NCBI GenBank assembly: GCA_001781095.1
Contig: MFKU01000010.1
Coordinates: forward strand, 78,254-116,823
Reading direction: 5' to 3'
Length of the DNA: 38,570 bases
DNA from: Candidatus Kaiserbacteria bacterium RIFCSPHIGHO2_01_FULL_53_31
GTDB taxonomy: Bacteria; Patescibacteriota; Minisyncoccia; Phycocordibacterales; Phycocordibacteraceae
Of this stretch, positions 9,265-17,610 are shown piece after piece. A model generated the notes under the pieces. It searched no databases. It was not told the origin of the DNA and saw only the letters and a program-made list of their open reading frames with translations. How positions within the stretch are numbered: the first letter of the stretch is position 1; each line of letters starts with the position of its first letter. The position numbers and the translations under genes were made by a program.

Positions 9265-11340
9265 CTACACGTCCAAATTTGCGAGTTTCGCGTTCGATTG
9301 GATGAAGCTCTTGCGCGAAGCAACATCGGTGCCCATCAAAATATCGAAAATGCGATCCGCCGCTTCGACGTCCTCGACGTGTACCTGCTTCAAGACGCGC
9401 CGTGCGGGATCCATCGTAGTCTCCCACAGCTCGCTCGGGTTCATCTCGCCGAGGCCTTTGTAGCGTTGGATATTTACTTTTGCTGACTTCCTTGTAGATG
9501 TCGTCTCGGTTTCTTCTGCCGCTCCCGTTTCAACCGACAACTCACTGTCTGTTACACCGATCTCTACCACTTCAGTCGGTTGAACCCCAAATTCTTTTAT
9601 TATCCTCGCTTTTTCTTGGTCAGAATAGGCATAGGCAATGGCTTTCCCTTTTGTAATCTTATAAAGCGGTGGTTGGGCGATATAGACGAAGCCGCCGTCG
9701 ATGATCGGACGGAAATGTCGGTAGAGGAGCGTGAGCAACAGTGTGCGGATGTGCGCACCATCGACGTCGGCGTCGGTTGCGATAATTATTTTGTGATAGC
9801 GAAGCTTAGAAATATCGAACACATCGCCGATAGCCGTGCCCATCGCGACCACGAGTGCGCGGATCTCGACCGACGCGAGCATGCGGTCAATGCGAGCACG
9901 TTCGACGTTCAGGATCTTACCGCGGAGCGGCAATATCGCCTGCGTGCGACGATCCCTGCCCTGCTTGCTCGAGCCACCGGCTGAATCTCCTTCGACGATA
10001 AATATCTCGCTCTCTTCGGCGCTCTTGGTCTGGCAGTCGGCAAGTTTCCCCGGAAGCGTCATGCCTTCGAGAGCACCCTTGCGCAAGACCGAATCCTTGG
10101 CGGCTTTTGCAGCCTTACGCGCCTTGAGCGCGAGAAGAACTTTATTGATAATCGCGCGAGCGTCATCAGGATTCTCTTCAAGAAAAGCGTTTAACGCCTC
10201 ACCAAACACGGTCGAGACAGCGCCTTGCGCTTCTACCGACCCGAGCTTCGCTTTGGTCTGTCCTTCGAATTGAATCTCGGGAAGCTTCACTGAGATAACG
10301 GCCGTAATTCCCTCGAGCACATCATCCCCGGTAAAGTTTTCGTCCTTTTCTTTTAAGATATTCGCGTTCCGGCCGTAGGTATTTAACGACCGCGTGAGCG
10401 CGGTCTTGAAGCCCGTGATGTGCGTGCCTCCCTCAGCGTTATAGGTGTTGTTCGCGAATGCCGTGATGCGCGCCGTGATATCGTCGATATACTGCAACGC
10501 AACCTCGACAACTACTTTGTCCTGCTCGCGCTCAACGTAGAAAATGTTTTTATGTACCGGAGTTTGGTGTTTATTGTGGAAAGCGACAAGAGACTTCAAT
10601 CCACCTTCGAAATAGAAGGTCATCGAGGGAACACCGAGCTCCTGTACGCGCAAGAAGATGGTGTCTGTTTCAAATGCATTTTTATTTTCTCGCGCGTCGA
10701 CCACCGAGACACGAACACCCTTCACGAGATATGCCTGCTGGCGCAGGTGCGTGACTATCTTTTCCCAATTCCATTCCACGCCCTCTTTAAATATAGTGAC
10801 GTCTGGCTTGAAAAGCACGATTGTACCGTGCTCCTTGCTCGTGCCGATCTTCTTCACCTTCGCCAAGGGCTTGCCGATTTTGTACTCTTGCGCGTGCATG
10901 CCGCCATCTTGATGCACGACAACCTTCGTGTGCTCGGAGAGCGCATTCACGACTGACGCGCCGACGCCGTGCAGGCCGCCGGATACTTTGTATGCCTCGT
11001 TGTCGAACTTGCCGCCCGCGTGAAGTGTCGTCATGATCGTCTCGAGCGCAGAGACTTTTGTCTTCGGGTGGATGCCGACCGGGATGCCATTGCCATTGTC
11101 GGCAACGCGCACATAGCCGTCAGGAAGCAGTGCTACTTCAATATCATCGCAACGCCCAACCATCGCCTCGTCACGGGCGTTATCAAAAATTTCCCAAACG
11201 AGATGATGGAGACCGTCGGGACCCGTGGTCCCGATGTACATACCCGGGCGCTTCCTGACCGGCTCGAGCCCCTCGAGGACGGTAATAGACGAGGCATCGT
11301 AGGCCTTTTTCTTTGTCTCTTTTCCGACTGTTTCAGCCAT
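9265..11340 (-). CDS. gyrB: DNA gyrase subunit B
   Basis: 691 aa; VRKRPGMYIGTTGPDGLHHLVWEIFDNARDEA, EIFIVEGDSAGGSSKQGRDRRTQAILPLRGKILNVE, IIIATDADVDGAHIRTLLLT, QRYKGLGEMNPSELWETTMDP. Confidence 0.97.
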   Translation of the reverse strand: MAETVGKETKKKAYDASSITVLEGLEPVRKRPGMYIGTTGPDGLHHLVWEIFDNARDEAMVGRCDDIEVALLPDGYVRVADNGNGIPVGIHPKTKVSALETIMTTLHAGGKFDNEAYKVSGGLHGVGASVVNALSEHTKVVVHQDGGMHAQEYKIGKPLAKVKKIGTSKEHGTIVLFKPDVTIFKEGVEWNWEKIVTHLRQQAYLVKGVRVSVVDARENKNAFETDTIFLRVQELGVPSMTFYFEGGLKSLVAFHNKHQTPVHKNIFYVEREQDKVVVEVALQYIDDITARITAFANNTYNAEGGTHITGFKTALTRSLNTYGRNANILKEKDENFTGDDVLEGITAVISVKLPEIQFEGQTKAKLGSVEAQGAVSTVFGEALNAFLEENPDDARAIINKVLLALKARKAAKAAKDSVLRKGALEGMTLPGKLADCQTKSAEESEIFIVEGDSAGGSSKQGRDRRTQAILPLRGKILNVERARIDRMLASVEIRALVVAMGTAIGDVFDISKLRYHKIIIATDADVDGAHIRTLLLTLLYRHFRPIIDGGFVYIAQPPLYKITKGKAIAYAYSDQEKARIIKEFGVQPTEVVEIGVTDSELSVETGAAEETETTSTRKSAKVNIQRYKGLGEMNPSELWETTMDPARRVLKQVHVEDVEAADRIFDILMGTDVASRKSFIQSNAKLANLDV

Positions 11341-11494
11341 AAAAATAGCCGTTTCCGGTTGTGTTCAGTATAGCACAAAATCAAAGCGATTTCCTCCATA
11401 AAAAACGAAAGCCGCCCGATAGCGGAGGGAAGAGTAACGGGTTTCGAGGCCTCCTGAGATTGGTTATGAGGAGACTTTTATTTCTTTGATCATT

Positions 11495-11503
11495 TGCTAG
11501 ACT
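11495..11503 (+). promoter_or_regulatory. Extended -10 (TGCTAGACT) upstream of the PheRS gene
   Basis: TGnTAGACT ends 8 nt before the ATG at 11512. Confidence 0.5.
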
Positions 11504-11511
11504 AGGGCGCA

Positions 11512-12642
11512 ATGGATATACGGATTTCGAGAGTCGAGGAAGAACGTCTGAGGTCAGAATTGGAAAGGCGTACAGACGTTGACGCAGCACGAATCAAGCG
11601 ATACCTGACGATGCCTGATCTGTCGCGGACTCCATCGAGCCCGCTCGCGGAGATAGTTAAACGCGTAAAGGCGTTGACAGTCGTAAAGGACTTTGATGAT
11701 ATCGAGATTCCGGAGATTGTCCCTGCCAGTGTGAGCTTCGACCTCTTCGACTTTCCTGTTAGTCACCCCGCCCGTTCAACCTCGGACACGTATTATGTCG
11801 ATCAGGAGAACATTCTGCGGACCCACGACACGGTCTTCTGGTACTACTACTTGAATCAGCCGGAGATCAAGGAACGCATAGTTAGAAATGAATCCTTCGG
11901 CGCGCTCTGTTATGGCAAGGTATATCGCAAAGATGAAATAGATCGCAGACACCTCAACATCTTCCATCAAATGGGAGGATGGTACTTAGTACCGAACGAC
12001 CAGAAAAGACTCAAGCTCGATGACCTACGAGATGTGCTGTCAGAGATAGTGCAAAGTGTCTTTGGCGAATCGACTAAATACCGATTCTTGGACGATACGT
12101 TCCCGTACACTGATCCATCGTTGCAAGTAGAAGTGAAGATAAACGATGAGTGGGTCGAGATCTTAGGCGGCGGTATGCCGAAGGAGAGTGTACTAAAGAA
12201 GATGGGCATTGCGGGCTACAACGGATGGGCATTTGGCTTCGGACTCGAGCGATTGGCCATTATTAGCATGAAGCTCCCCGATATTCGGCTGCTCTGGTCA
12301 GCGGATGATCGCGTTAAGAAGCAACTCGTGCTCGGGCACGAATTCAAGGAGGTCAGCAAATATCCGGCCGTCGTCCGCGATATCTCTTTCGTCGTCGCGA
12401 AAGGTTTCATACCGAATAACTATTTCGATCTCGTACGCGACGTTGTCGGCGATTTGGTCGAGCAGATGGAACTTCTCGACACGTATGAAAATGACAAGAA
12501 ATTAGGGCGCGATAAAGTGAGTTACGCCTACCGAATTACGTATCGCAGCACTGATAAGACCTTTACGAATGATGAGGTAAATACACTCCATAAAAAGCTT
12601 GAGGATGCTACCGTTAGGAACTTCGACGCAGCGATTCGTTAA
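11512..12642 (+). CDS. Single-chain phenylalanyl-tRNA synthetase (mitochondrial FARS2-like: PheS catalytic core fused to FDX-ACB domain)
   Basis: Catalytic core with YRKDEIDRRHLNIFHQMGGWYLV, FPYTDPSLQVEVKINDEWVEILGGGM, GWAFGFGLERLAIISMKLPDIRLLWSADDR, then FKEVSKYPAVVRDISFVV...YFDLVRDVVGDLVEQMELLDTYENDK...SYAYRITYRSTDKTFTNDEVNTLHKKLEDA (FDX-ACB). Confidence 0.93.
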   Translation: MDIRISRVEEERLRSELERRTDVDAARIKRYLTMPDLSRTPSSPLAEIVKRVKALTVVKDFDDIEIPEIVPASVSFDLFDFPVSHPARSTSDTYYVDQENILRTHDTVFWYYYLNQPEIKERIVRNESFGALCYGKVYRKDEIDRRHLNIFHQMGGWYLVPNDQKRLKLDDLRDVLSEIVQSVFGESTKYRFLDDTFPYTDPSLQVEVKINDEWVEILGGGMPKESVLKKMGIAGYNGWAFGFGLERLAIISMKLPDIRLLWSADDRVKKQLVLGHEFKEVSKYPAVVRDISFVVAKGFIPNNYFDLVRDVVGDLVEQMELLDTYENDKKLGRDKVSYAYRITYRSTDKTFTNDEVNTLHKKLEDATVRNFDAAIR

Positions 12643-12654
12643 AACCAGGTTTCA

Positions 12655-12663
12655 TGCTATAGT
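12655..12663 (+). promoter_or_regulatory. Extended -10 (TGCTATAGT) upstream of the glycosyltransferase gene
   Basis: TGnTATAGT ends 9 nt before the ATG at 12673. Confidence 0.5.
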
Positions 12664-12672
12664 TCACGAGTT

Positions 12673-13908
12673 ATGAGCCTTGAGGTGGTAACCTATCCAT
12701 TCCTATTTCTCACGATTTTTTTCGAGTCATTTTTATTGGTCACGTTGCTGTCGCATCCGGCGCGGACAAGCCGCGAGCGAGTAGCGAGTAGCAAAACCCC
12801 AAAAGTAGCGGTCATCGTCCCTTGCTGGAACGAGGAGTCGACGATTGGCGGCACCATCGAGTCGCTGCTCGCGCTTGAATATCCGAGGGAAAAACTCTCC
12901 ATAATTCTCGTCGACGACGGCTCAACGGATGCTACCTACTCCACGATGATGCGTTATGCAGACAATGCACAAATTAAAATCTTAAAAAAAGAGAACGGGG
13001 GAAAGCATACCGCGATGAACCTGGGCATCGAACATGCCAAAGACGCAGAACTCATCGGCTGTCTCGACGCTGACTCTTTCGTCGATCCGAAGGCGCTCCG
13101 CGAGATGATTACCTGCTTCGATGAGGAAGATGTGATGGCGGCGGCGCCCTCCATGTCCGTCCACGAGCCGCACACGCTCCTCGAGCGCATGCAAGCGGTC
13201 GAATACCAACTCGGCAATGCGATGCGCCACATTTTATCGGCGACGAATAGTCTCTACGTGACTCCTGGACCGTTTTCGTTCTACCGACCGCAGGTGTTCC
13301 AGAATATTGGACCGTTTCGCCACGCCTATTTGACTGAAGACATGGAAATGGCGCTGCGCATGCAGCGCGCGGGATATCGCATTGAGAATGCGGTCCGCGC
13401 ACGCGTCTATACTAAAGCGCCAGATACACTCACAAAACTCATCAAACAGCGCACGAGATGGAATACAGGATTCCTCAGAAATGTGCTCTATGATTACCGC
13501 GACCTCGTCGGCAACCGCAAGCGCGGCGCGCTTGGACTCATTATACTGCCCTTCTCTTTAATTTCGGTCGTGTTCGCGATCGGCATGTTCGGCAATGCGA
13601 TTGTACAGTTTGTACAAAACACTATTCACGCTATCGCGACAACAAGCGGCATTCCTATCGCATACCTTATGACTCCGCGCGCGATTAACCTGTTTTACTG
13701 GCCGTACTCGGCCACTGCCCTACTTTCTGGCGTTCTCATCGCTATTGTTATTGCGCTCATCGTCGTCGGCAAGCGCCTATCAAACACATCGGGAACGCTG
13801 CTGACCAATATCGTTCTGTATGTGGTTATATACAGCCTTGTGTCACCATTATGGCTCATACGATCCGTTGCAGATGTCGCACGCGGTACGGCTAATACCT
13901 GGCGCTAG
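12673..13908 (+). CDS. Family 2 membrane glycosyltransferase (processive-type)
   Basis: VAVIVPCWNEESTIGGTIESLL, ILVDDGSTDAT, CLDADSFV, TEDMEMALRMQRAGY, KQRTRW (Q/RxxRW), flanking TM segments. Confidence 0.92.
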   Translation: MSLEVVTYPFLFLTIFFESFLLVTLLSHPARTSRERVASSKTPKVAVIVPCWNEESTIGGTIESLLALEYPREKLSIILVDDGSTDATYSTMMRYADNAQIKILKKENGGKHTAMNLGIEHAKDAELIGCLDADSFVDPKALREMITCFDEEDVMAAAPSMSVHEPHTLLERMQAVEYQLGNAMRHILSATNSLYVTPGPFSFYRPQVFQNIGPFRHAYLTEDMEMALRMQRAGYRIENAVRARVYTKAPDTLTKLIKQRTRWNTGFLRNVLYDYRDLVGNRKRGALGLIILPFSLISVVFAIGMFGNAIVQFVQNTIHAIATTSGIPIAYLMTPRAINLFYWPYSATALLSGVLIAIVIALIVVGKRLSNTSGTLLTNIVLYVVIYSLVSPLWLIRSVADVARGTANTWR

Positions 13909-13919
13909 TCGATATTTCT

Positions 13920-14597
13920 ATGTCGATTTTCACACGCAATATACTCATAGCGCTTGGCATGACGATCCTGATTGTTGCGACCGTAATCTATGCCGTTGGC
14001 TATCTCGATCGGCTTCGTCTCGCTGAAATCGAGACTATACAAAATACGATCTCGACAGAGACATTCTCACTTGAGACCCAATTCTCTCTGCTTGAGGCGG
14101 CGCCGTGCGACAGTACGGCCTCCTCGACAACTCTGTCGAGCGAGCTTGCGGATTTGGGAAATCGCCTCTCATTTACGGAAGACCAGCTTGGCAGCAGCGA
14201 CGCACGCGTCATCCAGCTGAAGAAGCAATACTACCTACTCGAGATTCGCGACTATCTCATCAATAAAAAACTCGCAGCGGCCTGCGGCACGAAGCCAGTA
14301 ACCGTCCTCTACTTCTATAGTAATAAGGGCGATTGCAGCGATTGTGAAAAAGCAGGATATGCACTCTCATATCTGCGGGATACGTATCCGAAGCTGCGCG
14401 TCTATTCCTTTGACTACTACCTCGATCTAGGCGCATTGAAGACGCTCATTGCCGTCGATAAAGTAAAAAATACGCTTCCAGCGTTTATCATCAACGGGAA
14501 ATATTCATACGGCTTCACCTCGCTCGCTGATCTCGAGAAACAATTCCCGAAAGGCGCCCTCGCAACGAGCACTCCAAGTACCACTGTAATAAATTAA
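13920..14597 (+). CDS. Membrane-anchored thioredoxin-like protein
   Basis: N-terminal TM; coiled region; VTVLYFYSNKGDCSDCEKAGYALSYLRDTYP with CxxC; LPAFIINGKYSYGF. Confidence 0.75.
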   Translation: MSIFTRNILIALGMTILIVATVIYAVGYLDRLRLAEIETIQNTISTETFSLETQFSLLEAAPCDSTASSTTLSSELADLGNRLSFTEDQLGSSDARVIQLKKQYYLLEIRDYLINKKLAAACGTKPVTVLYFYSNKGDCSDCEKAGYALSYLRDTYPKLRVYSFDYYLDLGALKTLIAVDKVKNTLPAFIINGKYSYGFTSLADLEKQFPKGALATSTPSTTVIN

Positions 14598-14604
14598 GTT
14601 TTGA

Positions 14605-14676
14605 GCCGCCTCCCAGACTCGGACTGGGGACCTTCGCTTTACAAAAGCGTTGCTCTACCAACTGAGCTAAGGCGGC
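14605..14676 (-). tRNA. tRNA-Thr (anticodon UGU)
   Basis: Minus strand GCCGCCT-TA-GCTC-AGTTGGTA-GAGC-A-ACGCT-TTTGTAA-AGCGA-AGGTC-CCCAG-TCCGAGT-CTGGG-AGGCGGC: 72-nt cloverleaf; CCA not encoded. Confidence 0.93.
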
Positions 14677-14721
14677 AAACTAACTGCCCCACTTTACCGC
14701 ACGAATCGTTAATAACAAAAG

Positions 14722-14760
14722 TGGCCATCGGCCCTCCACCAACTGAGCTACGGCGCGGCA
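14722..14760 (-). pseudogene. tRNA 5'-half remnant (acceptor/D-arm only)
   Basis: Minus strand TGCCGCGCCGTAGCTCAGTTGGTGGAGGGCC: D-arm identical to tRNA consensus, but no T-arm or 3' acceptor follows. Confidence 0.55.
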
Positions 14761-14766
14761 CAGATT

Positions 14767-15174
14767 CTAAAGGATCGTTGGAACTTCAGGACGTGTTTCC
14801 TTCAGGCTATCTTTAAAATCGGACAGCGTTCTTACGAACTCACGCGTATTCTCGCCCGGCCGCATGTCGATCGTGTGGTGCATGCGCAAGTAACGGACCA
14901 GGCGGGTCAGCACGCGTTCAACCGAACGCACCGCTCGGAGCGACAAATGTGCCGCGGCGTGTCCTGCGCGGCTTATGAGATGGCGCGTTTCATCCCGCAG
15001 GAATGCGGCAAAATCGACATGTGTAAGGATGAACCCGAGGCGTCCGATGGTCTCGTCGAGGCGTTCTCGCATCGGCGTGAAGAACCGTCCGCCGCGGCGA
15101 CTTTCGTAGCACGTGAGCACGAAGAACGCTATGAAGAGCACGATCGAAATGGCGATGGGAATGAGATACATCAT
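14767..15174 (-). CDS. Small membrane protein of unknown function
   Basis: Start MMYLIPIAISIVLFIAFFVLTCYESRRG preferred; N-terminal TM; the track start at 15201 overlaps tsf. Confidence 0.65.
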   Translation of the reverse strand: MMYLIPIAISIVLFIAFFVLTCYESRRGGRFFTPMRERLDETIGRLGFILTHVDFAAFLRDETRHLISRAGHAAAHLSLRAVRSVERVLTRLVRYLRMHHTIDMRPGENTREFVRTLSDFKDSLKETRPEVPTIL

Positions 15175-15178
15175 GAGA

Positions 15179-15772
15179 TTAACGTGCCGAGAGGCGCACA
15201 AACCGAGTTACTTCTACGCGCTCGCCGAACTTTTGTGTCGCTTCATTCAATAGATCCTTAACCATCTTACTCTCATCCTTAATGGCAGACTGCTCAAGTA
15301 GAACTTGCTCGCGGAAATAACTTGATATCTTCCCTTCCATAATTTTCTCCTGCATGTCCGCGGGCTTGCCTTGGATTTCCTTCTCAAAGACGGCTACGGC
15401 AGCGTTCTTCGCTTCAGCGGGGATCTCTTCCATAGACACATATTTTGGATCAGTCGCAGTGACCTGCATCGCGATCTCCCGAGCGAACGCGACGAAATCT
15501 GGATTCTTGGCGACAAAGTCGGTCTCAGAAGAAACAAGCACCATCGCGCCAATGCTCCCGTCGTGAATATAACTCCCGATGCAACCCGCCTTTAGCTCTC
15601 GATCCGCCTTCTTCTCGGCAGTAGCCGCCGAGTGCTTTTTTAAAATCACTTCGGCTTTTGCGAGGTCGCCGTCTGCCTCTTCGAGTGCTTTTTTGCACTG
15701 CATGACAGAAACACTCGTCATTTCACGAAGTTTCTTGATACTGTCGGTGGTGATATCCATACTGGTGGCCAC
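15179..15772 (-). CDS. tsf: Elongation factor Ts
   Basis: IKKLREMTSVSVMQCKKALEEADGDLAKAEVILKK, ETDFVAKNPDFVAFAREIAMQV. Confidence 0.95.
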   Translation of the reverse strand: MATSMDITTDSIKKLREMTSVSVMQCKKALEEADGDLAKAEVILKKHSAATAEKKADRELKAGCIGSYIHDGSIGAMVLVSSETDFVAKNPDFVAFAREIAMQVTATDPKYVSMEEIPAEAKNAAVAVFEKEIQGKPADMQEKIMEGKISSYFREQVLLEQSAIKDESKMVKDLLNEATQKFGERVEVTRFVRLSAR

Positions 15773-15805
15773 AAAGTAATCTAAAACATCATAGCACGGA
15801 CCAGG

Positions 15806-16504
15806 CTAGCTAACCTGCCCCTTTTTGAATGCCTCGATCAGTTCGCTCAAAATAAGCTTCACGGTCTCGCGAGATGCATCATTTGCAACAATCGGATACG
15901 CAGCATCGGTGAGAGCGCAGTCTGAACTCATAATGCCGATAACCGGGATGTCCGCATCATTCGCTTCTTTCACGGCGTGCTTCTCGTGCTTCGTATCGAC
16001 AACGAGTAACGCATCAGGACGCTTCTCTAAGGTGGTGATGCCATCAAGCCGCTCCTCAAGCCGCTTCTTTTCGCGATCGAGACGCACGAGCTCAAGTTTA
16101 GTGTGTTGCGAGGCGCGCGTGCCAACCGTCGTCATATCCGTGAGCTCGACGAGTCGATTGATGCGTTTTTTTATTTCTGTCCAATTAGAAATAGTGCCGC
16201 CGAGCCAGCGCGTTGCAACATAGGGCGCATGTATTTCTTGCGCCGCCTTTTTTACCAGTGCCGCAACTTCGACTTTTCCGCCGACGAGGAGGATCGTCTT
16301 GCCCTCTTTCGCGAGTGTCGACACCAACGCCTTCGCGGCTTCTAGCTGCTCGACGGTTTTCACAAGATCAATAATCTCCTGCCTACCCTTCGTGCCCACC
16401 AAGTAGGGCTGCATCGTTGGATGGCGACGACTCTTCACCTGCGCGAAATGCGCCCCTGTATCGAAGAGGCGCTTCAGCTCTGCCGTGTCGATTCCTGCCG
16501 TCAT
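15806..16504 (-). CDS. rpsB: 30S ribosomal protein S2
   Basis: FDTGAHFAQVKSRRHPTMQPYLVGTKGRQEIIDL, ATRWLGGTISNWTEIKKRI, PDALLVVDTKHEKHAVKEANDADIPVIGIMSSDC. Confidence 0.95.
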   Translation of the reverse strand: MTAGIDTAELKRLFDTGAHFAQVKSRRHPTMQPYLVGTKGRQEIIDLVKTVEQLEAAKALVSTLAKEGKTILLVGGKVEVAALVKKAAQEIHAPYVATRWLGGTISNWTEIKKRINRLVELTDMTTVGTRASQHTKLELVRLDREKKRLEERLDGITTLEKRPDALLVVDTKHEKHAVKEANDADIPVIGIMSSDCALTDAAYPIVANDASRETVKLILSELIEAFKKGQVS

Positions 16505-16534
16505 TACAGGGCTACTGTACCCGAACAGCGGCTG

Positions 16535-17296
16535 TTACGCAAGTTGCGAAGCGACTCGTAACGCCTCGATAATGTCGCCGATGTCGCCCGCGAGAAGCTT
16601 CGGCAAGTTATGCCAGGACTCCTTCAAACGGTGATCAGTAACACGATCCTGGAGGTAATTATAGGTGCGAATTTTCTCGGAACGATCGGCGGTGCCTATT
16701 TGCGCCTTGCGCTCGGCAGCATGCTTCTCGGCCTCCTCTTCTTCATGAAGCTGTTCGAGCTTCGCAGAGAGGATTTGCATCGCTTTCTCTCGGTTCGCCT
16801 GCTGACTCCGCTCCGAGGACGAACGCACGTCGATACCGGTCGGCTTGTGGATGAGCCGCACTGCCGTTTCGACTTTGTTCACGTTCTGCCCACCTGCCCC
16901 GCCGCTTCTCGAGAATTCCATCTCGATATCGGCGGGATTTATTTGTATTTTTGACTTCGCACGGATCGGCAGCACAGCCACTGATGCCGTTGAGGTATGA
17001 ATGCGACCCGACTTCTCGGTGAGCGGCACCCGCTGTACGCGATGCACCCCAGTCTCATACCGCAGAGCATCGTAGACTCCTTCCCCGGCTATCTCAAGCG
17101 TCAGGTCGTCGATGATGCGTGTCTTCCACCCCCTGCTCTCCGCATATTTCTGATACATTTCCTTCAAATCGCGGGCGAAGATAGCCGCTTCATCGCCGCC
17201 AGCACCGGCACGCAACTCCATCACGACCGAACTCGGTGGTGCGTCTGGATTCTCCTTTTTTTCTTTTAATCCGCGTAGGTAGTCCGCGTAGTCCAT
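16535..17296 (-). CDS. prfA: Peptide chain release factor 1, lacking N-terminal domain 1
   Basis: [55 protein letters not shown] (RF1-type PxT), [23 protein letters not shown] (GGQ). Only 253 aa, abutting rpmE. Confidence 0.92.
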   Translation of the reverse strand: MDYADYLRGLKEKKENPDAPPSSVVMELRAGAGGDEAAIFARDLKEMYQKYAESRGWKTRIIDDLTLEIAGEGVYDALRYETGVHRVQRVPLTEKSGRIHTSTASVAVLPIRAKSKIQINPADIEMEFSRSGGAGGQNVNKVETAVRLIHKPTGIDVRSSSERSQQANREKAMQILSAKLEQLHEEEEAEKHAAERKAQIGTADRSEKIRTYNYLQDRVTDHRLKESWHNLPKLLAGDIGDIIEALRVASQLA

Positions 17297-17301
17297 GTGA
17301 A

Positions 17302-17550
17302 TTACTTCTTCTTCGCTGCCCTCTGCTTGAAGCGTTCTACCCGACCAGTTTTATCAAGCATGCGGTCCTCACCCGTATAGAATGGATGCGACTTGCTCGA
17401 GATTTCTACGTTTGCCTTCGGATATTCCTTTCCTTCATATTTTACGGTCTCGGTAGTCTCTACGGTCGATCCAATAAGAAACTGCGCGCCTGAGGCGGCA
17501 TCCTCGAACACGACTGGCCGATAACCGTCGGGGTGAATATCCTTTTTCAT
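17302..17550 (-). CDS. rpmE: 50S ribosomal protein L31 (type B-like)
   Basis: [30 protein letters not shown]...[27 protein letters not shown]; lacks the CxxC zinc motif. Confidence 0.93.
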   Translation of the reverse strand: MKKDIHPDGYRPVVFEDAASGAQFLIGSTVETTETVKYEGKEYPKANVEISSKSHPFYTGEDRMLDKTGRVERFKQRAAKKK

Positions 17551-17610
17551 CTCGCGATACTAACACGCGGTGACTTCAAACACAATTCATGCCCGTTACG
17601 GACAGCGAGA

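Noticed and set aside
10420-10956. 178-aa plus-strand ORF
   Set aside because: Antisense shadow of gyrB.
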